Of a stretch of DNA of 64,000 bases, positions 1-9,300 are shown piece after piece. A model generated the notes under the pieces. That model searched no databases and had not been told where the DNA came from. It saw only the letters and a program-made list of their open reading frames with translations. The stretch is taken from assembly GCF_900625095.1 (NCBI RefSeq), contig NZ_LR130760.1, positions 2,734,528 through 2,798,527 on the forward strand, written 5' to 3'. The stretch comes from Acinetobacter ihumii (lineage in GTDB: Bacteria > Pseudomonadota > Gammaproteobacteria > Pseudomonadales > Moraxellaceae). The first letter of the stretch is position 1, and each line of letters begins with the position of its first letter. A program made the position numbers and the translations under genes.

Positions 1-1
1 T

Positions 2-49
2 GATGAACTCAATCAACAACTGCATCTCGATAGTAATCCTAAAGCTTAA
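2..49 (+). CDS. C-terminal tail of a gene entering from the left edge
   Basis: An open frame from base 2 reads 15 codons, ending in residues LDSNPKA, and stops at a TAA at 47-49. The stop lies inside a perfect palindrome that could serve as its terminator. The fragment is too short to name a family. It is called only because the frame is open from the edge and ends at a terminator-like structure. Confidence 0.35.
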   Translation, partial: DELNQQLHLDSNPKA

Positions 50-60
50 GCTTTAGGATT
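35..60. terminator. 26-bp perfect palindrome, probable bidirectional terminator
   Basis: Thirteen bases (35-47) are followed directly by their exact reverse complement (48-60), so the two half-sites abut with no spacer. A transcript could still fold as a hairpin by opening the central bases. It lies between the end of the left-edge gene and the end of the convergent gene at 90-617, the usual place for a shared terminator. The T-run after it is weak. Confidence 0.5.
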
Positions 61-89
61 GTATCTTCTAATTAAATCAGATCTGGTCA

Positions 90-617
90 TTAATGCGTTT
101 TCGAGCGGATCAAATTTCTAAACCAATCATGCTGATGTAAGCTTACAAAAGCCGAATGGTCTTGCATAAATTCCAAATCAAACTCGTTGCACTGGGTGTA
201 TTTTTCTAACCAATGACGTGTTAGCGCATATTCAGCTTTAACTGAAGAGGCATAAGCGAGAAAGAACAGGATATCGCCATGTTGTAAATGTGCCAATGGT
301 TTTAAAATTTGCTGGGTAATCGTGGCAAATTTTGCTTCCCGATTGAGTTCATAATACATCATATAGGCTTTAGCCAATTGCAAAGACAAATCCACATAAA
401 GTGACATCGGCATTTCATCGAATTCAATCCGCGATGTTTCTAAAATCGCAATCGCTTCATGTAGGAAATGTAAACGTTCCTGACGGTTACGGCTGATCTC
501 GACCAGTTGTAAGCGTAAATTCCCACGTTCCAGTGCAAGTTCAGGTGTGTTGCCGGCAAGATAGTGTTGATCAGTCTCGCCGATGCGCTCAACAATCGTT
601 TTGCTTGTATCTAGCAT
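90..617 (-). CDS. Hypothetical helical protein, TPR-like
   Basis: I do not recognise a named family. The roughly 175-residue product is soluble, has no signal peptide or membrane segment, and consists of amphipathic helices with regularly spaced Leu, Ala and Tyr. A tetratricopeptide-like or other helical-repeat fold is therefore likely, which would suggest a protein-binding role (inference). An ATG at 626 is in frame, but the AGAGG ribosome site directly abuts it. The same site sits about nine bases before the ATG at 617, so I prefer 617. It is convergent with the left-edge gene. Confidence 0.6.
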   Translation of the reverse strand: MLDTSKTIVERIGETDQHYLAGNTPELALERGNLRLQLVEISRNRQERLHFLHEAIAILETSRIEFDEMPMSLYVDLSLQLAKAYMMYYELNREAKFATITQQILKPLAHLQHGDILFFLAYASSVKAEYALTRHWLEKYTQCNEFDLEFMQDHSAFVSLHQHDWFRNLIRSKTH

Positions 618-723
618 GTGGGTCATCCTCTTGGTTTATGGTCATTATATGAGGCTATTTCATTATTTTAAAAGTGGGTAAGGCTGAAACGCTGTGTTGC
701 AGCTTTAATCCAGCATAAATCAA

Positions 724-1335
724 CTACTCAGATGACCAGATAGAATTGCCACTACGTAGCCATGCGGTAATAGAAAGTCGCTGATGTTTGGAACTTAAGA
801 CTTCATGTAATAAATCACTTTGGAAAATCACTAAACGATTCGGCTCAGGCTCAATGGTGTGCCACTGATCATTTTTGTCTTGTAGGCGCAGTTGACCCCC
901 CCAATCCGATTGCCATTCAGGATGCAAATAATAGACTGCCGAAATCATGCGGTCATTTTTTTGCTGAGGATTATCCCGATGTAAGGCATAAAACTCACCT
1001 GTATTGTAGCAGGCAAAATGTGCTTCAATACTTTGAATTCCAAGAAAGAATGCTCGATTAAATGCTTGGGAAAACTCTTGAAGTAAGTGAATATGTTGCT
1101 GTGCAATTGGAAATTTTTCATCAATCCATAGAATATGATCGCTACGAATTTTGCTGATCACACCATTTTGAATCGCAGCTTCACGAAACTGATTTAAATT
1201 TGACAGACATTCATCGAGAAGTTGTGTGGTGAATTTTTCAGAATGCGCTTGACGAACAATCGCAAAACCGTGTTGGTCTAAATCATCCAGAATGTGTTCA
1301 ATGTCATGTTGAATTGGCTCAAAAAAATGCTGCAT
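724..1335 (-). CDS. 2OG-Fe(II) oxygenase (prolyl 4-hydroxylase-like)
   Basis: The 203-aa product has the signature of iron- and 2-oxoglutarate-dependent dioxygenases. An HxD metal pair (ALHRDNP) lies near residue 118. A distal His follows in SDLLHEVLSS near residue 177, and a downstream Arg in QRLSITAWL would bind the 2-oxoglutarate carboxylate. These enzymes hydroxylate proline or other side chains using O2 and 2-oxoglutarate. The substrate cannot be told from sequence. There is no signal peptide, so it should be cytoplasmic. It is divergent from rlmJ across a 140-bp gap. Confidence 0.8.
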   Translation of the reverse strand: MQHFFEPIQHDIEHILDDLDQHGFAIVRQAHSEKFTTQLLDECLSNLNQFREAAIQNGVISKIRSDHILWIDEKFPIAQQHIHLLQEFSQAFNRAFFLGIQSIEAHFACYNTGEFYALHRDNPQQKNDRMISAVYYLHPEWQSDWGGQLRLQDKNDQWHTIEPEPNRLVIFQSDLLHEVLSSKHQRLSITAWLRSGNSIWSSE

Positions 1336-1439
1336 ATTGCTTCTAAATCATCCCATAAATACATTAAAGAAAACGCATCAACTACGAGCTTTCTCTATTC
1401 TAAAACAACTCATGCACACGTAACTGCTTTTTTTCATGT

Positions 1440-1445
1440 TAAAAT
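1440..1445 (+). promoter_or_regulatory. Extended -10 promoter candidate for rlmJ
   Basis: A TAAAAT hexamer preceded by TGT forms an extended -10 element (TGnTAnnnT), 31 bases before the rlmJ start. No convincing -35 hexamer is visible. The same TGn-plus-TATA arrangement recurs before coaBC, orn, ilvI and prfC in this window. Confidence 0.4.
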
Positions 1446-1475
1446 GCACGTTAATCTGAGGAATTAATGTAAAAA

Positions 1476-2333
1476 ATGAATTACCGTCACCATTTTCATG
1501 CGGGCAACTTTGCTGATGTCATGAAGCATGTTCTGTTGCTTCAATTATTAACACGTTTAAATACGAAAGATAAGCCTTATCGCTATATTGATACGCATGG
1601 TGGTGCGGGAAAATATGATTTATCTCAGGCACCTGCGCAAAAATCTGGAGAGTTCTTAACTGGGATTCATCGTTTAATGCAACTCGGTGAGATGGAAAAA
1701 AGACAGGCACCTGAAGGCGTACAACAGTATTTAAAACTGGTTGAAGCGATTCGTAATGAAGAAGGCAAAGGGACTTATCCGGGTTCACCGTGGTTTGCTC
1801 TACAAGCGATGCGTGACATAGACAAAGCCACCGTGTTTGAAATGCAACGTGATGTTTTCCAGCAACTTCGTCAAAATATTCGTGATAAGCGCATGGGGTT
1901 GCATGAGCGTGATGCCTATGAGGGCTTGCTGGGTGTCATTCCTCCAAAAGAAAAACGCGGTTTGGTCATGATTGATCCACCTTATGAGTTAGAACGTAAG
2001 GATTTTCCGCAATTGGTAGAATTGCTGCAAAATGCCTATAAAAAATGGCCGACAGGTGTTTTTGCGGTATGGTATCCCATCAAAGATCGCGCCATGATTG
2101 AACGTTTTGAAAAGAAAATGTTTAAAACCGGCATTCGCCGTCAACTTATTTGTGAAATTTGTGTTTGGCCTGATGATACACCGGTCGGTTTAAATGGCTG
2201 TGGATTATTAGTGATTAATCCACCTTGGCAATTTTCAGAAGATGCCGATCAGGCCTTACAGTGGTTATTTCCACATTTACGTATGCAGGAAAATGGCGGT
2301 CATGCCGCAGTTCGCTGGCTTGTAGGTGAGTAA
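1476..2333 (+). CDS. rlmJ: 23S rRNA (adenine-2030 N6)-methyltransferase RlmJ
   Basis: The enzyme methylates N6 of A2030 in 23S rRNA using S-adenosylmethionine. The N-terminus (MNYRHHFHAGNFADVMKH) is the family hallmark. The DPPY catalytic motif of N6-adenine methyltransferases appears as MIDPPYE near residue 167. The length of 285 aa is close to the E. coli protein. A GAGG element lies rather far upstream of the ATG, but the conserved N-terminus fixes the start. It is followed closely by pssA. Confidence 0.95.
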   Translation: MNYRHHFHAGNFADVMKHVLLLQLLTRLNTKDKPYRYIDTHGGAGKYDLSQAPAQKSGEFLTGIHRLMQLGEMEKRQAPEGVQQYLKLVEAIRNEEGKGTYPGSPWFALQAMRDIDKATVFEMQRDVFQQLRQNIRDKRMGLHERDAYEGLLGVIPPKEKRGLVMIDPPYELERKDFPQLVELLQNAYKKWPTGVFAVWYPIKDRAMIERFEKKMFKTGIRRQLICEICVWPDDTPVGLNGCGLLVINPPWQFSEDADQALQWLFPHLRMQENGGHAAVRWLVGE

Positions 2334-2368
2334 CCCTCACTGTTCAAAGCATATTGAGATTAACAACA

Positions 2369-3202
2369 ATGACAAACACGCAAAAGCCGAACCAAGATTC
2401 AACCCAGAATGATCATTCTTTTGATGGCATTACCTTTGAAGTGGTTGAAGAAGAACAGACACAAGAAGGTCAGAAAGTTAAACGTCGTGGCATTTATTTA
2501 TGGCCAAATTTAATCACGACTGCTGCTTTACTTTCGGGGTTTTATTCCATTACCGCCAGTATGAATGGTGAATTTTTACAAGCGATTTATGCAATTTTTT
2601 TAGCAGCTTTGCTGGATGGACTTGATGGTCGTGTTGCACGAGCTATTGGTGCACAAAGTGCCTTTGGTGAACAGTATGACTCACTGTCTGACTTGCTTGC
2701 CTTTGGAGTTGCACCTGCCATTTTGATGTATAGCTGGAGTTTGCATGAGCTGGGACGCATCGGTTTAGCCTGCTGTTTTATTTATACTGCTTGTGCCGCA
2801 TTTCGTTTGGCTCGTTTTAATGTGCAAATCGGCGTGGTCGATAAACGTTACTTTATTGGTATCGCCAGTCCATTGGCTGCGATTTTGGTCATTACCCTGA
2901 TTTGGGTGAGTCGCGATTATCCTTTTGTGTTTGATATTCGGGATATTAAAGTGCAAATTGCCTATGCAATTTATATGGTGGTTGTGGCATTGCTGATGAT
3001 CTCTAACATCAAATATTATTCATTTAAACAAATGGATCGTAAACGTGTACCATTTGTGGTGATGTTGCCTGTTGTGCTGATTTTTGCAGCAATTACTTAC
3101 AATATTCCGATGGGGATTTTAATCGTATCCATTATTTATGCCATCTCTGGTTTTATAACCACCTTGTTCGCGCGTAAACAAAGTCCTACTATAAAGACAT
3201 AA
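2369..3202 (+). CDS. pssA: CDP-diacylglycerol-serine O-phosphatidyltransferase PssA
   Basis: This integral membrane enzyme makes phosphatidylserine from CDP-diacylglycerol and serine, the precursor of phosphatidylethanolamine. The CDP-alcohol phosphatidyltransferase motif (DG-x2-AR-x8-G-x3-D-x3-D) is visible from LLDGLDGRVARA through GEQYDSLSD, near residues 82-105. Several hydrophobic segments follow. A TTG at 2354 is in frame, but the ATG at 2369 gives the natural start (MTNTQ). The first 45 residues are polar and acidic, an N-terminal extension before the first membrane helix. Confidence 0.92.
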   Translation: MTNTQKPNQDSTQNDHSFDGITFEVVEEEQTQEGQKVKRRGIYLWPNLITTAALLSGFYSITASMNGEFLQAIYAIFLAALLDGLDGRVARAIGAQSAFGEQYDSLSDLLAFGVAPAILMYSWSLHELGRIGLACCFIYTACAAFRLARFNVQIGVVDKRYFIGIASPLAAILVITLIWVSRDYPFVFDIRDIKVQIAYAIYMVVVALLMISNIKYYSFKQMDRKRVPFVVMLPVVLIFAAITYNIPMGILIVSIIYAISGFITTLFARKQSPTIKT

Positions 3203-3226
3203 TTCGCATGATTGATGAGGTTCAGT

Positions 3227-4300
3227 ATGCAAATGTTGATGAGTTCGCTAGAACAGTCTACACGTCTGAACCTCAAACTCGACTCAACGTCTTTGCTTGC
3301 CTATCATCCGCCTCAAGGTCGCTTTAAACTGGTTTATCATGGCTTGATGTTGCCGAATTTGCCTGCACCACTGCATTTTTTAAATTTTATGGCACTTATG
3401 GGGCAGCCTAAAATTCCGCTATTTTATAATCCGAGTATTATTAAAGATAAAGCATCAAATACTGCTAGTGTCATGATTGCCATGAGTCCGCATCAGGTAG
3501 GCCATTTGAAAAGCTATCACCTTAATCAGCAGTGTCAAATTGCTCCCTATCATTATCTATTTGATCAGATAGATAGCCTCAAGGGCTTTTTTCCTGAATT
3601 TGAAATTCAGCGTCAAGACAGTGAGCTTGAAGTCCAATTAAAAATTTCTACCACGAATCATGCGACACATTTTACCGCATTAAAATGGAATTTATTTGAA
3701 CATTGGTCATTGTTGTGTCAGTGCGAAGGCATCATTAAATATCAAAATCAACAATATGAAATAAGTGGGATGGGAAGTTTTGACTATGCGCGAGCAGCCA
3801 ATATTCCTTATTTGCCTTTGGCTTTTTATACCCATCAATTAATCAATTTAGATGAAACCACTCAAGTCATTTTAAGTCAGGTACGTAATCAATGGAATCA
3901 AATTATTTATTCCAGATTTTACTTGCGCGATATGCATGGAGAACAACTTTTTGCTGATAAAAAAGTTTATTTTCATGTGCATCGGGTATTTCCAAAAATT
4001 ACAACACCGAGTCGCCGTCAAATGTATCTTCCCCGAGAATTTTCTTGGTCAGTAAAGGAAAATGGAAAAGTTATTTTTGAAATAAAAGCGCAAAGTCGTG
4101 GAGATTTTAAATTTGGTTTAGGTGCGGGCTATTCGGGTAGTTTTCGCTATCGTGCTCGTTTTTACGATCAGGCGTTTGAGGGAGAAAGCGGTTATTGCGA
4201 ATATATTGATATTCGTCCTTTAAATTGGCAGGAAAAAAATCACACGCACACTCTTACCGATGAATGGCTTCAAACTCAGCCGTGTTTACTGAAAAAATAA
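3227..4300 (+). CDS. Uncharacterised conserved protein
   Basis: I do not recognise a named function. The roughly 357-aa product has no signal peptide and no clear membrane helix. It is rich in aromatic residues and alternating hydrophobic/polar stretches, suggesting a beta-rich fold. A segment near residues 180-190 (GMGSFDYARA), after an earlier half of similar character, faintly recalls the two-domain lipocalin-like AttH/CrtC fold; this is only a suggestion. In-frame TTG (3212) and ATG (3215) codons exist. The GAGG at 3217-3220 sits six bases before the ATG at 3227, so I chose that start. It follows pssA by 24 bp and may be cotranscribed. Confidence 0.65.
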   Translation: MQMLMSSLEQSTRLNLKLDSTSLLAYHPPQGRFKLVYHGLMLPNLPAPLHFLNFMALMGQPKIPLFYNPSIIKDKASNTASVMIAMSPHQVGHLKSYHLNQQCQIAPYHYLFDQIDSLKGFFPEFEIQRQDSELEVQLKISTTNHATHFTALKWNLFEHWSLLCQCEGIIKYQNQQYEISGMGSFDYARAANIPYLPLAFYTHQLINLDETTQVILSQVRNQWNQIIYSRFYLRDMHGEQLFADKKVYFHVHRVFPKITTPSRRQMYLPREFSWSVKENGKVIFEIKAQSRGDFKFGLGAGYSGSFRYRARFYDQAFEGESGYCEYIDIRPLNWQEKNHTHTLTDEWLQTQPCLLKK

Positions 4301-4360
4301 ACAAATTCACCAAGTTTGTTTAAAATTTACCCGTATAGATAAAATTATTAAAAAAAGGTA

Positions 4361-4388
4361 TTGCGTTTGAGTGAGGATGCAGTAGAAT
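4361..4388 (+). promoter_or_regulatory. Promoter for the solitary 5S rRNA gene
   Basis: A TTGCGT -35 hexamer (4361-4366) and a TAGAAT -10 hexamer (4383-4388) are separated by 16 bases, followed by a GC-rich start region. The arrangement resembles a strong stable-RNA promoter. Transcription would begin near 4395 and give a leader of about 120 nt before the 5S sequence, requiring processing. Confidence 0.55.
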
Positions 4389-4513
4389 GCGCACCTATCG
4401 GCGGCGAGCTAGATAAAAACTTGTTGAAAAACAGTGTGTTGATTGGGTATTAGTGGTTTTACACTGAGATTTGATTGAGACGTTGGAAGAGTAAAAAGAG
4501 TTTTAAAAAGTTT

Positions 4514-4628
4514 GCTGGCGACAATAGCAAGAGTGAACCACCTGATCCCTTCCCGAACTCAGAAGTGAAACCTCTTCGCGCTGATGGTAGTGTGGCATTG
4601 GCCATGTGAGAGTAAGTCATCGCCAGCT
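4514..4628 (+). rRNA. rrf: 5S ribosomal RNA, solitary copy
   Basis: About 115 bases match the bacterial 5S pattern. The ends (GCTGGCGA and TCGCCAGC) pair as helix I, and the conserved CCGAACTCAGAAGTGAAAC loop lies in the middle. It closely resembles Acinetobacter 5S genes. No 23S 3' end or tRNA lies upstream; the preceding gene is a protein gene ending at 4300. It has its own promoter and a strong terminator, so it is an independent 5S unit rather than the end of an rrn operon. Confidence 0.93.
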
Positions 4629-4639
4629 TTTAAATTTAA

Positions 4640-4675
4640 AGCACCTCAACTCAAATGTTGGGGTGCTTTTTTTTT
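4640..4675 (+). terminator. Rho-independent terminator of the 5S gene
   Basis: An 11-bp stem (AGCACCTCAAC with GTTGGGGTGCT, one G-T pair) is followed by a run of nine T residues. It begins 12 bases after the 5S 3' end. Confidence 0.92.
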
Positions 4676-4765
4676 GTGATAAGAAAAATACAAAAAATAG
4701 AATAAGTCTTGGTATGGATGGTTAATCTACCAATCAAGCTTGAATGCTTGAGTCAGGGCTTTCGT

Positions 4766-6145
4766 TTAAACCGAAAGAAGTTGTCTACGTACATGTTTAA
4801 ATGCACTACGTAGCCCTTCTTCTAAGGTGGGATGATAATAAGCCTGATCTAGGATTTCATCTAATGTAATGTTCTGGTTGATCATCCAGCAAAGTAAATG
4901 AGCTAAATGTTCTGCTGAATTGACAAATAATTCCGCACCAAGTAATTTTCGTGTTTTTCGGTCAATATAAACCTCTACACCGCCAATATTTTTGCCAAGT
5001 ATTAAAGCACGACCTTGTTTTTCATAGGAAGAAAAACCTGTAATAAAATCAATATTTTTATCTTGAAGTTGTTTATAACTTTGTCCAGCAATTGCCATTT
5101 CTGGAGAACAAAAAACAACGCCTAAAGAAGTTAAACTTTTAACCTTTTTTACTTTAGGATAATTTAAACAGTTATCAACTAATTTTCGACCTTCATGCGC
5201 AGCTTCATGTTGTAGTGGGGTATCTGTATGGGCATCACCTGCAATAAAAATAGGTAAATTCGCTAATTGTTTTGTTTGTGGATGCACTGGAAGTTTGTTT
5301 AAATCAGAAAATAATGGATCAATATTATCTAGTTTTAAACTGTCTAATAAACTTGAGCGTCCCGTTGCATTCAGTAAATAATCAAAACTTTGTGTTTTTT
5401 CTTCTCTCTTATATTCAAAACTTAAATTGACTTGTTGGTCAACCAAATTTACAGAATTGGGCAATGTTTTGAAATAAATATTTAATTCTTTGGCAAGTTG
5501 TTGTTGTGCCATCAATTGTAAATTAGGACTTGTGAGAATACCCACACGTTGACTACGTGCAAATAGAGTTGTTTGTACGCCAAGTCTTGAGAATGCTTGA
5601 GCTAACTCAATTGCAATGACTCCGCTACCTATCACTGCTAAAGATGTAGGTAGTTTTTTTAGCTCAAATATTTCATCTGATGTAATAAGATGATCTTTTA
5701 ACAGATCCTTCCAGTTTTGATTGATGACTGGTTTTGAGCCGACTGCAAGGATAAAAGATTTTGCCTGAAAATGCTTTCCATTGACTTTAACAGTATTCGC
5801 ATTGATAAAAGTAGCTTTGCCAGACAGACGATGTTGTTTTGGCCAACTTTGTACATCTTTAATGGTTGCAGTGGTAAAACGATCTCTTAAGGCACGAACA
5901 TGTGACATGATATGAGACGTATCAAATGATGATTCAGTTGTGATACCCACTTGATCAATATGTTGACTATCATATAATCGATTTGCAGATGAAATCAGCA
6001 CTTTACTTGGCATACAACCAACTCTAGCGCAGGTGGTATCCCATGGACCGTCATTAATCACTAAAATGTTCTGGGTATGTTTAACGGCTTCTTTATATGC
6101 ACTGATACCTGCGGTACCTGCACCGATAATAATAAGATCGTACAT
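4766..6145 (-). CDS. Dihydrolipoamide dehydrogenase-like FAD/NAD disulfide oxidoreductase
   Basis: A 459-aa class I flavin disulfide reductase. The N-terminal FAD site GAGTAG follows MYDLIIIG. The redox pair is CARVGC in the family-typical C-x4-C spacing, followed by MPSK. A second GxGxxA NAD(P) site appears as VIGSGVIAIELA. An FAD-contacting IAGDAH segment and the C-terminal HPTLEE His-Glu pair complete the active site. No lipoyl domain, N-terminal heavy-metal domain or C-terminal Cys pair is present, which argues against MerA. No 2-oxoacid dehydrogenase E1/E2 genes are nearby, so the electron acceptor is unknown. The frame extends upstream to 6208, but residue 22 (MYDLI) is the family start. 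Confidence 0.85.
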   Translation of the reverse strand: MYDLIIIGAGTAGISAYKEAVKHTQNILVINDGPWDTTCARVGCMPSKVLISSANRLYDSQHIDQVGITTESSFDTSHIMSHVRALRDRFTTATIKDVQSWPKQHRLSGKATFINANTVKVNGKHFQAKSFILAVGSKPVINQNWKDLLKDHLITSDEIFELKKLPTSLAVIGSGVIAIELAQAFSRLGVQTTLFARSQRVGILTSPNLQLMAQQQLAKELNIYFKTLPNSVNLVDQQVNLSFEYKREEKTQSFDYLLNATGRSSLLDSLKLDNIDPLFSDLNKLPVHPQTKQLANLPIFIAGDAHTDTPLQHEAAHEGRKLVDNCLNYPKVKKVKSLTSLGVVFCSPEMAIAGQSYKQLQDKNIDFITGFSSYEKQGRALILGKNIGGVEVYIDRKTRKLLGAELFVNSAEHLAHLLCWMINQNITLDEILDQAYYHPTLEEGLRSAFKHVRRQLLSV

Positions 6146-6290
6146 GTGAAATCCGATTAAATTTGTCTTTATATTAGAATATATAAAGAGAAATTTATAA
6201 AAAACCATTTGTTAAAATTGTTAATGAAAAGTTTTAGTAAATTGTGTCAGCTTTAGATTGATAAATTATGTTAATTTGAGTAAATTTTCG

Positions 6291-6296
6291 TATAAT
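6291..6296 (+). promoter_or_regulatory. -10 element for the Ig-repeat lipoprotein gene
   Basis: A consensus TATAAT lies 52 bases before the ATG at 6348, in the gap between the divergent oxidoreductase and the Ig-repeat gene. The -35 region is AT-rich without a clear TTGACA. Confidence 0.45.
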
Positions 6297-6347
6297 CGCC
6301 ATGAGTTTAATTTTGGCATAAATATATTATAAAAGATGGAATAAACT

Positions 6348-9300
6348 ATGACTTATTTAGCTAATTTGAAAAAATTAGGGGTAAAATCGACAATTCTTGC
6401 ATCTTCTTTAGCATTAGTTGCTTGTGGTGGGGGGGGGAGTGACGGTTATTATGACAATGGCAATACTAATAACAATAGCGGAGGTAATAACTCCTCAACT
6501 GATAGCTCTACAGTAGCTGAAAGTATTGATATAAAGTTAAAAGATACAAATGGTACTGAAATTCAACAAGTAAATGATAATTCTATTGTCCAAATTGCGG
6601 TACAGGTTCTTAATGCAGATAAAGGCGGAATTGCAAATAAGCAGGTTAGGCTAGCAATTGCAGATAGCGATAAGCTAGGTGTTACGAGTAAAGCTTCTTT
6701 AGTTACTACTGCTGATAATGGTATTGCAGTATTTGAAGTCAGTGTTCCAACTATTACAGGTTCATCTGGCAAAGTACAGTTAACAGCTGTTGTTGACGGG
6801 ACAACCATTAAGCAGAGTTATACGTTAAACATTAAGAAAACTAGTACAATAGTTAGTGATTATAATCTTAATATTCAACAAGGTGTGGTTTTAAATCTGC
6901 CAAAAGGTTCGGCGGATATTTCGGCAACAGTGACAGATAAAAATGGTGGTGTAAAAGCTGGGGAGTCAATCACCCTAACACTTCCAGTAGAAATGCAAGG
7001 CAAATTTTCTATTGCAACTGGTTCAAATGTAAGCACGGATAGTCAGGGCAAAGCAAAATTTACAATTGTTGCAAATTCGGACTTGAGTAATGACGATATT
7101 CAAAAATTTGTATCGACCTCACAGTCTTTGAGTTTTAAGCTTATTGATGAAAATAAAGCAGAAAAGACGGTATCAGGCTCTATTACTTTTAAAGATGTTT
7201 CTCAAATTGTACAAAAACTTGAGATCATCAAAGCAGATGCACCAATAGTTGCTCAGAATGGGACAACTACCATCAAGGTTCGTGCAAAAAACAGTAATGA
7301 TGTTGCACTTGCTAATAAAAAAGTAAAGCTCGTATTTACGGATAAAAGCGATGCATATGGCGTGACTATTGATCAGCCTGAAGCATCAACTGATGCAAAT
7401 GGCTATGCTGTATTTACATTGAAGTCAAATTCAAGTTATCCAGTTGCTTTAACTCAGCAAGGCATTAATTTAAAAGCAGTATATTCAGACAATTCTGAGA
7501 TATTTGCGCAAGACACTGTGAGTGTGATTACCGCAGATACAAATGCAGCAGATCAACAAGCTTTGCAACGTTTAGAAATTGCATCTTCATATACGGTCAA
7601 TGCACAGAATGATACTGTCACAATTAGAGTTAAAGGTATTAATAACAAGGGTGAAGCGGCAACTAAAGGAAAAGTTAAGATTAGCTTGAATGCCGAAGCT
7701 AATTCTAATGGCGTAACGTTTACAGGTGGCGATGGGACTGCTAATGCTGAACAGTCTTTTGATAGTAGCGGCTTTGTTACGTTTAAGTTGAAAACAAATG
7801 CAACTACTGATTCAGCTATTAATGCATTAGTTTCGGCTGGTATTATTGCAACATTTAAAACCGATAATGATATAAGTCAAAGTATTAAGATTGAAGTTAA
7901 AGCTAAAGCTCAGGCCGATGATGAAGTTAGGTATTTATCATTCGATCCTGTAAAAATATTTGATTACTCACAAAATCAAAATATTACGATTACAGTTCAA
8001 GCTAATGGAACAAAGGATGATGGCGGTCTGTCTGGACAAACCATTTCTTTAAAACGTATGGGGTTATCTGATCAACAGTTAGATGCCTTGGGATTGAAAG
8101 CGGATGGTTCACTAATACAGACAACTAATGCAGAAGGTTATGCAACCTTTAAGTTTAAATATACCTATGCTGGTACAGATCAACAAAAGCAATTAGCTTT
8201 GGCAGGGGTAAAACTGCTGGCTACAGCTGCAAATGGTAAAACACAAACTTTATCTTTAAACTTTAAAGAACCAACAGCATCATCAGAAATTGCACTTGAA
8301 TCATTAAACATTGATACTGATGGTATTAAAACATTAGAAGTCAATAAAACAACAACATTGATAGTGAAAGTAAATGCGATTGGAACAGATGGTAAAGCAT
8401 TTGCAAATAAAAGTATTGGTCTTGGCATAAATACTGCGCCTTTGCAAAATGGTGCTGTTATTGCAAATGCAACCCAAGTTACCGATACAAATGGACAAGC
8501 AACTTTTACCATCAATGTAACACCTAAAAATACGAAAGAAATAGAGAACTTGATTGCAAATGGATTGACGATTGTTGCTCAAGCCTCTGGTTCAACAATT
8601 TCTGCGACACGTTCTGTTCAATTAATCACCCCTCCAATCATCATTCCTGATTTGCAAACTCTTACTTTTACTTACGAACCAACAGTCTCTGTATTAGGTG
8701 GCGAAGTTCAGGTTAAAGTTGTTGCAAAAGATGCTAGTGGCAAAACCATTGCGAATACACCACTTGCAATTGCACTATCGAATTTAGTGGGTTCTCGAGT
8801 GTCTTTGTCAGATACGGCACTCACCACCAATAGTAAAGGTGAAGCAACATTCACAGTAAAAGTTGCTGAGGGACAATATGATGCTAACCTCATTAAAAAT
8901 GGAATTGGTTTTGCTGTTGTTGGAACAAACCAAAATAATGGTGATCGTATTCAACAGACTGGAATTATACAAGTTGCAATTCCTAAAGATTCAGTAAATT
9001 TACGTTTAACTTCAGAAATTACTAGCCTGAGTTTGGGTAATTTGAATGTAGGTAAAACGTATCAAGTTAATGTTGCAGTTAAGGATGAATTAGGTGCAAA
9101 TACTGGCTACCCAGTGAATTTATCTTTAAACCCTGAAGCAATTGATGCCGGAATCAAACTCAGTGCTGATTCAGTGGTGACTTCCGCGAATGGGATGGTG
9201 CCTATTACTGTAACGATTCCTAAAGATATTTCCAATCCTGCAAAGCAAACGCTGTTAGATAAAGGAATTCAAGTTAAGGGATATATCACCAATCCTAAAG

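Noticed and set aside
4301..4513. A 23S rRNA 3' end or tRNA upstream of the 5S gene
   Set aside because: No conserved 23S or tRNA sequence or folding is visible; the region reads as a promoter and leader.
4766..6145. Mercuric reductase (MerA)
   Set aside because: No N-terminal heavy-metal-binding domain, no C-terminal vicinal Cys pair and no mer genes around it.
6563..8893. Several open frames of 60-110 aa on the minus strand within the Ig-repeat gene
   Set aside because: They mirror the repetitive codon pattern of the long plus-strand gene, lack ribosome sites and resemble no protein. The plus-strand repeats explain the DNA.
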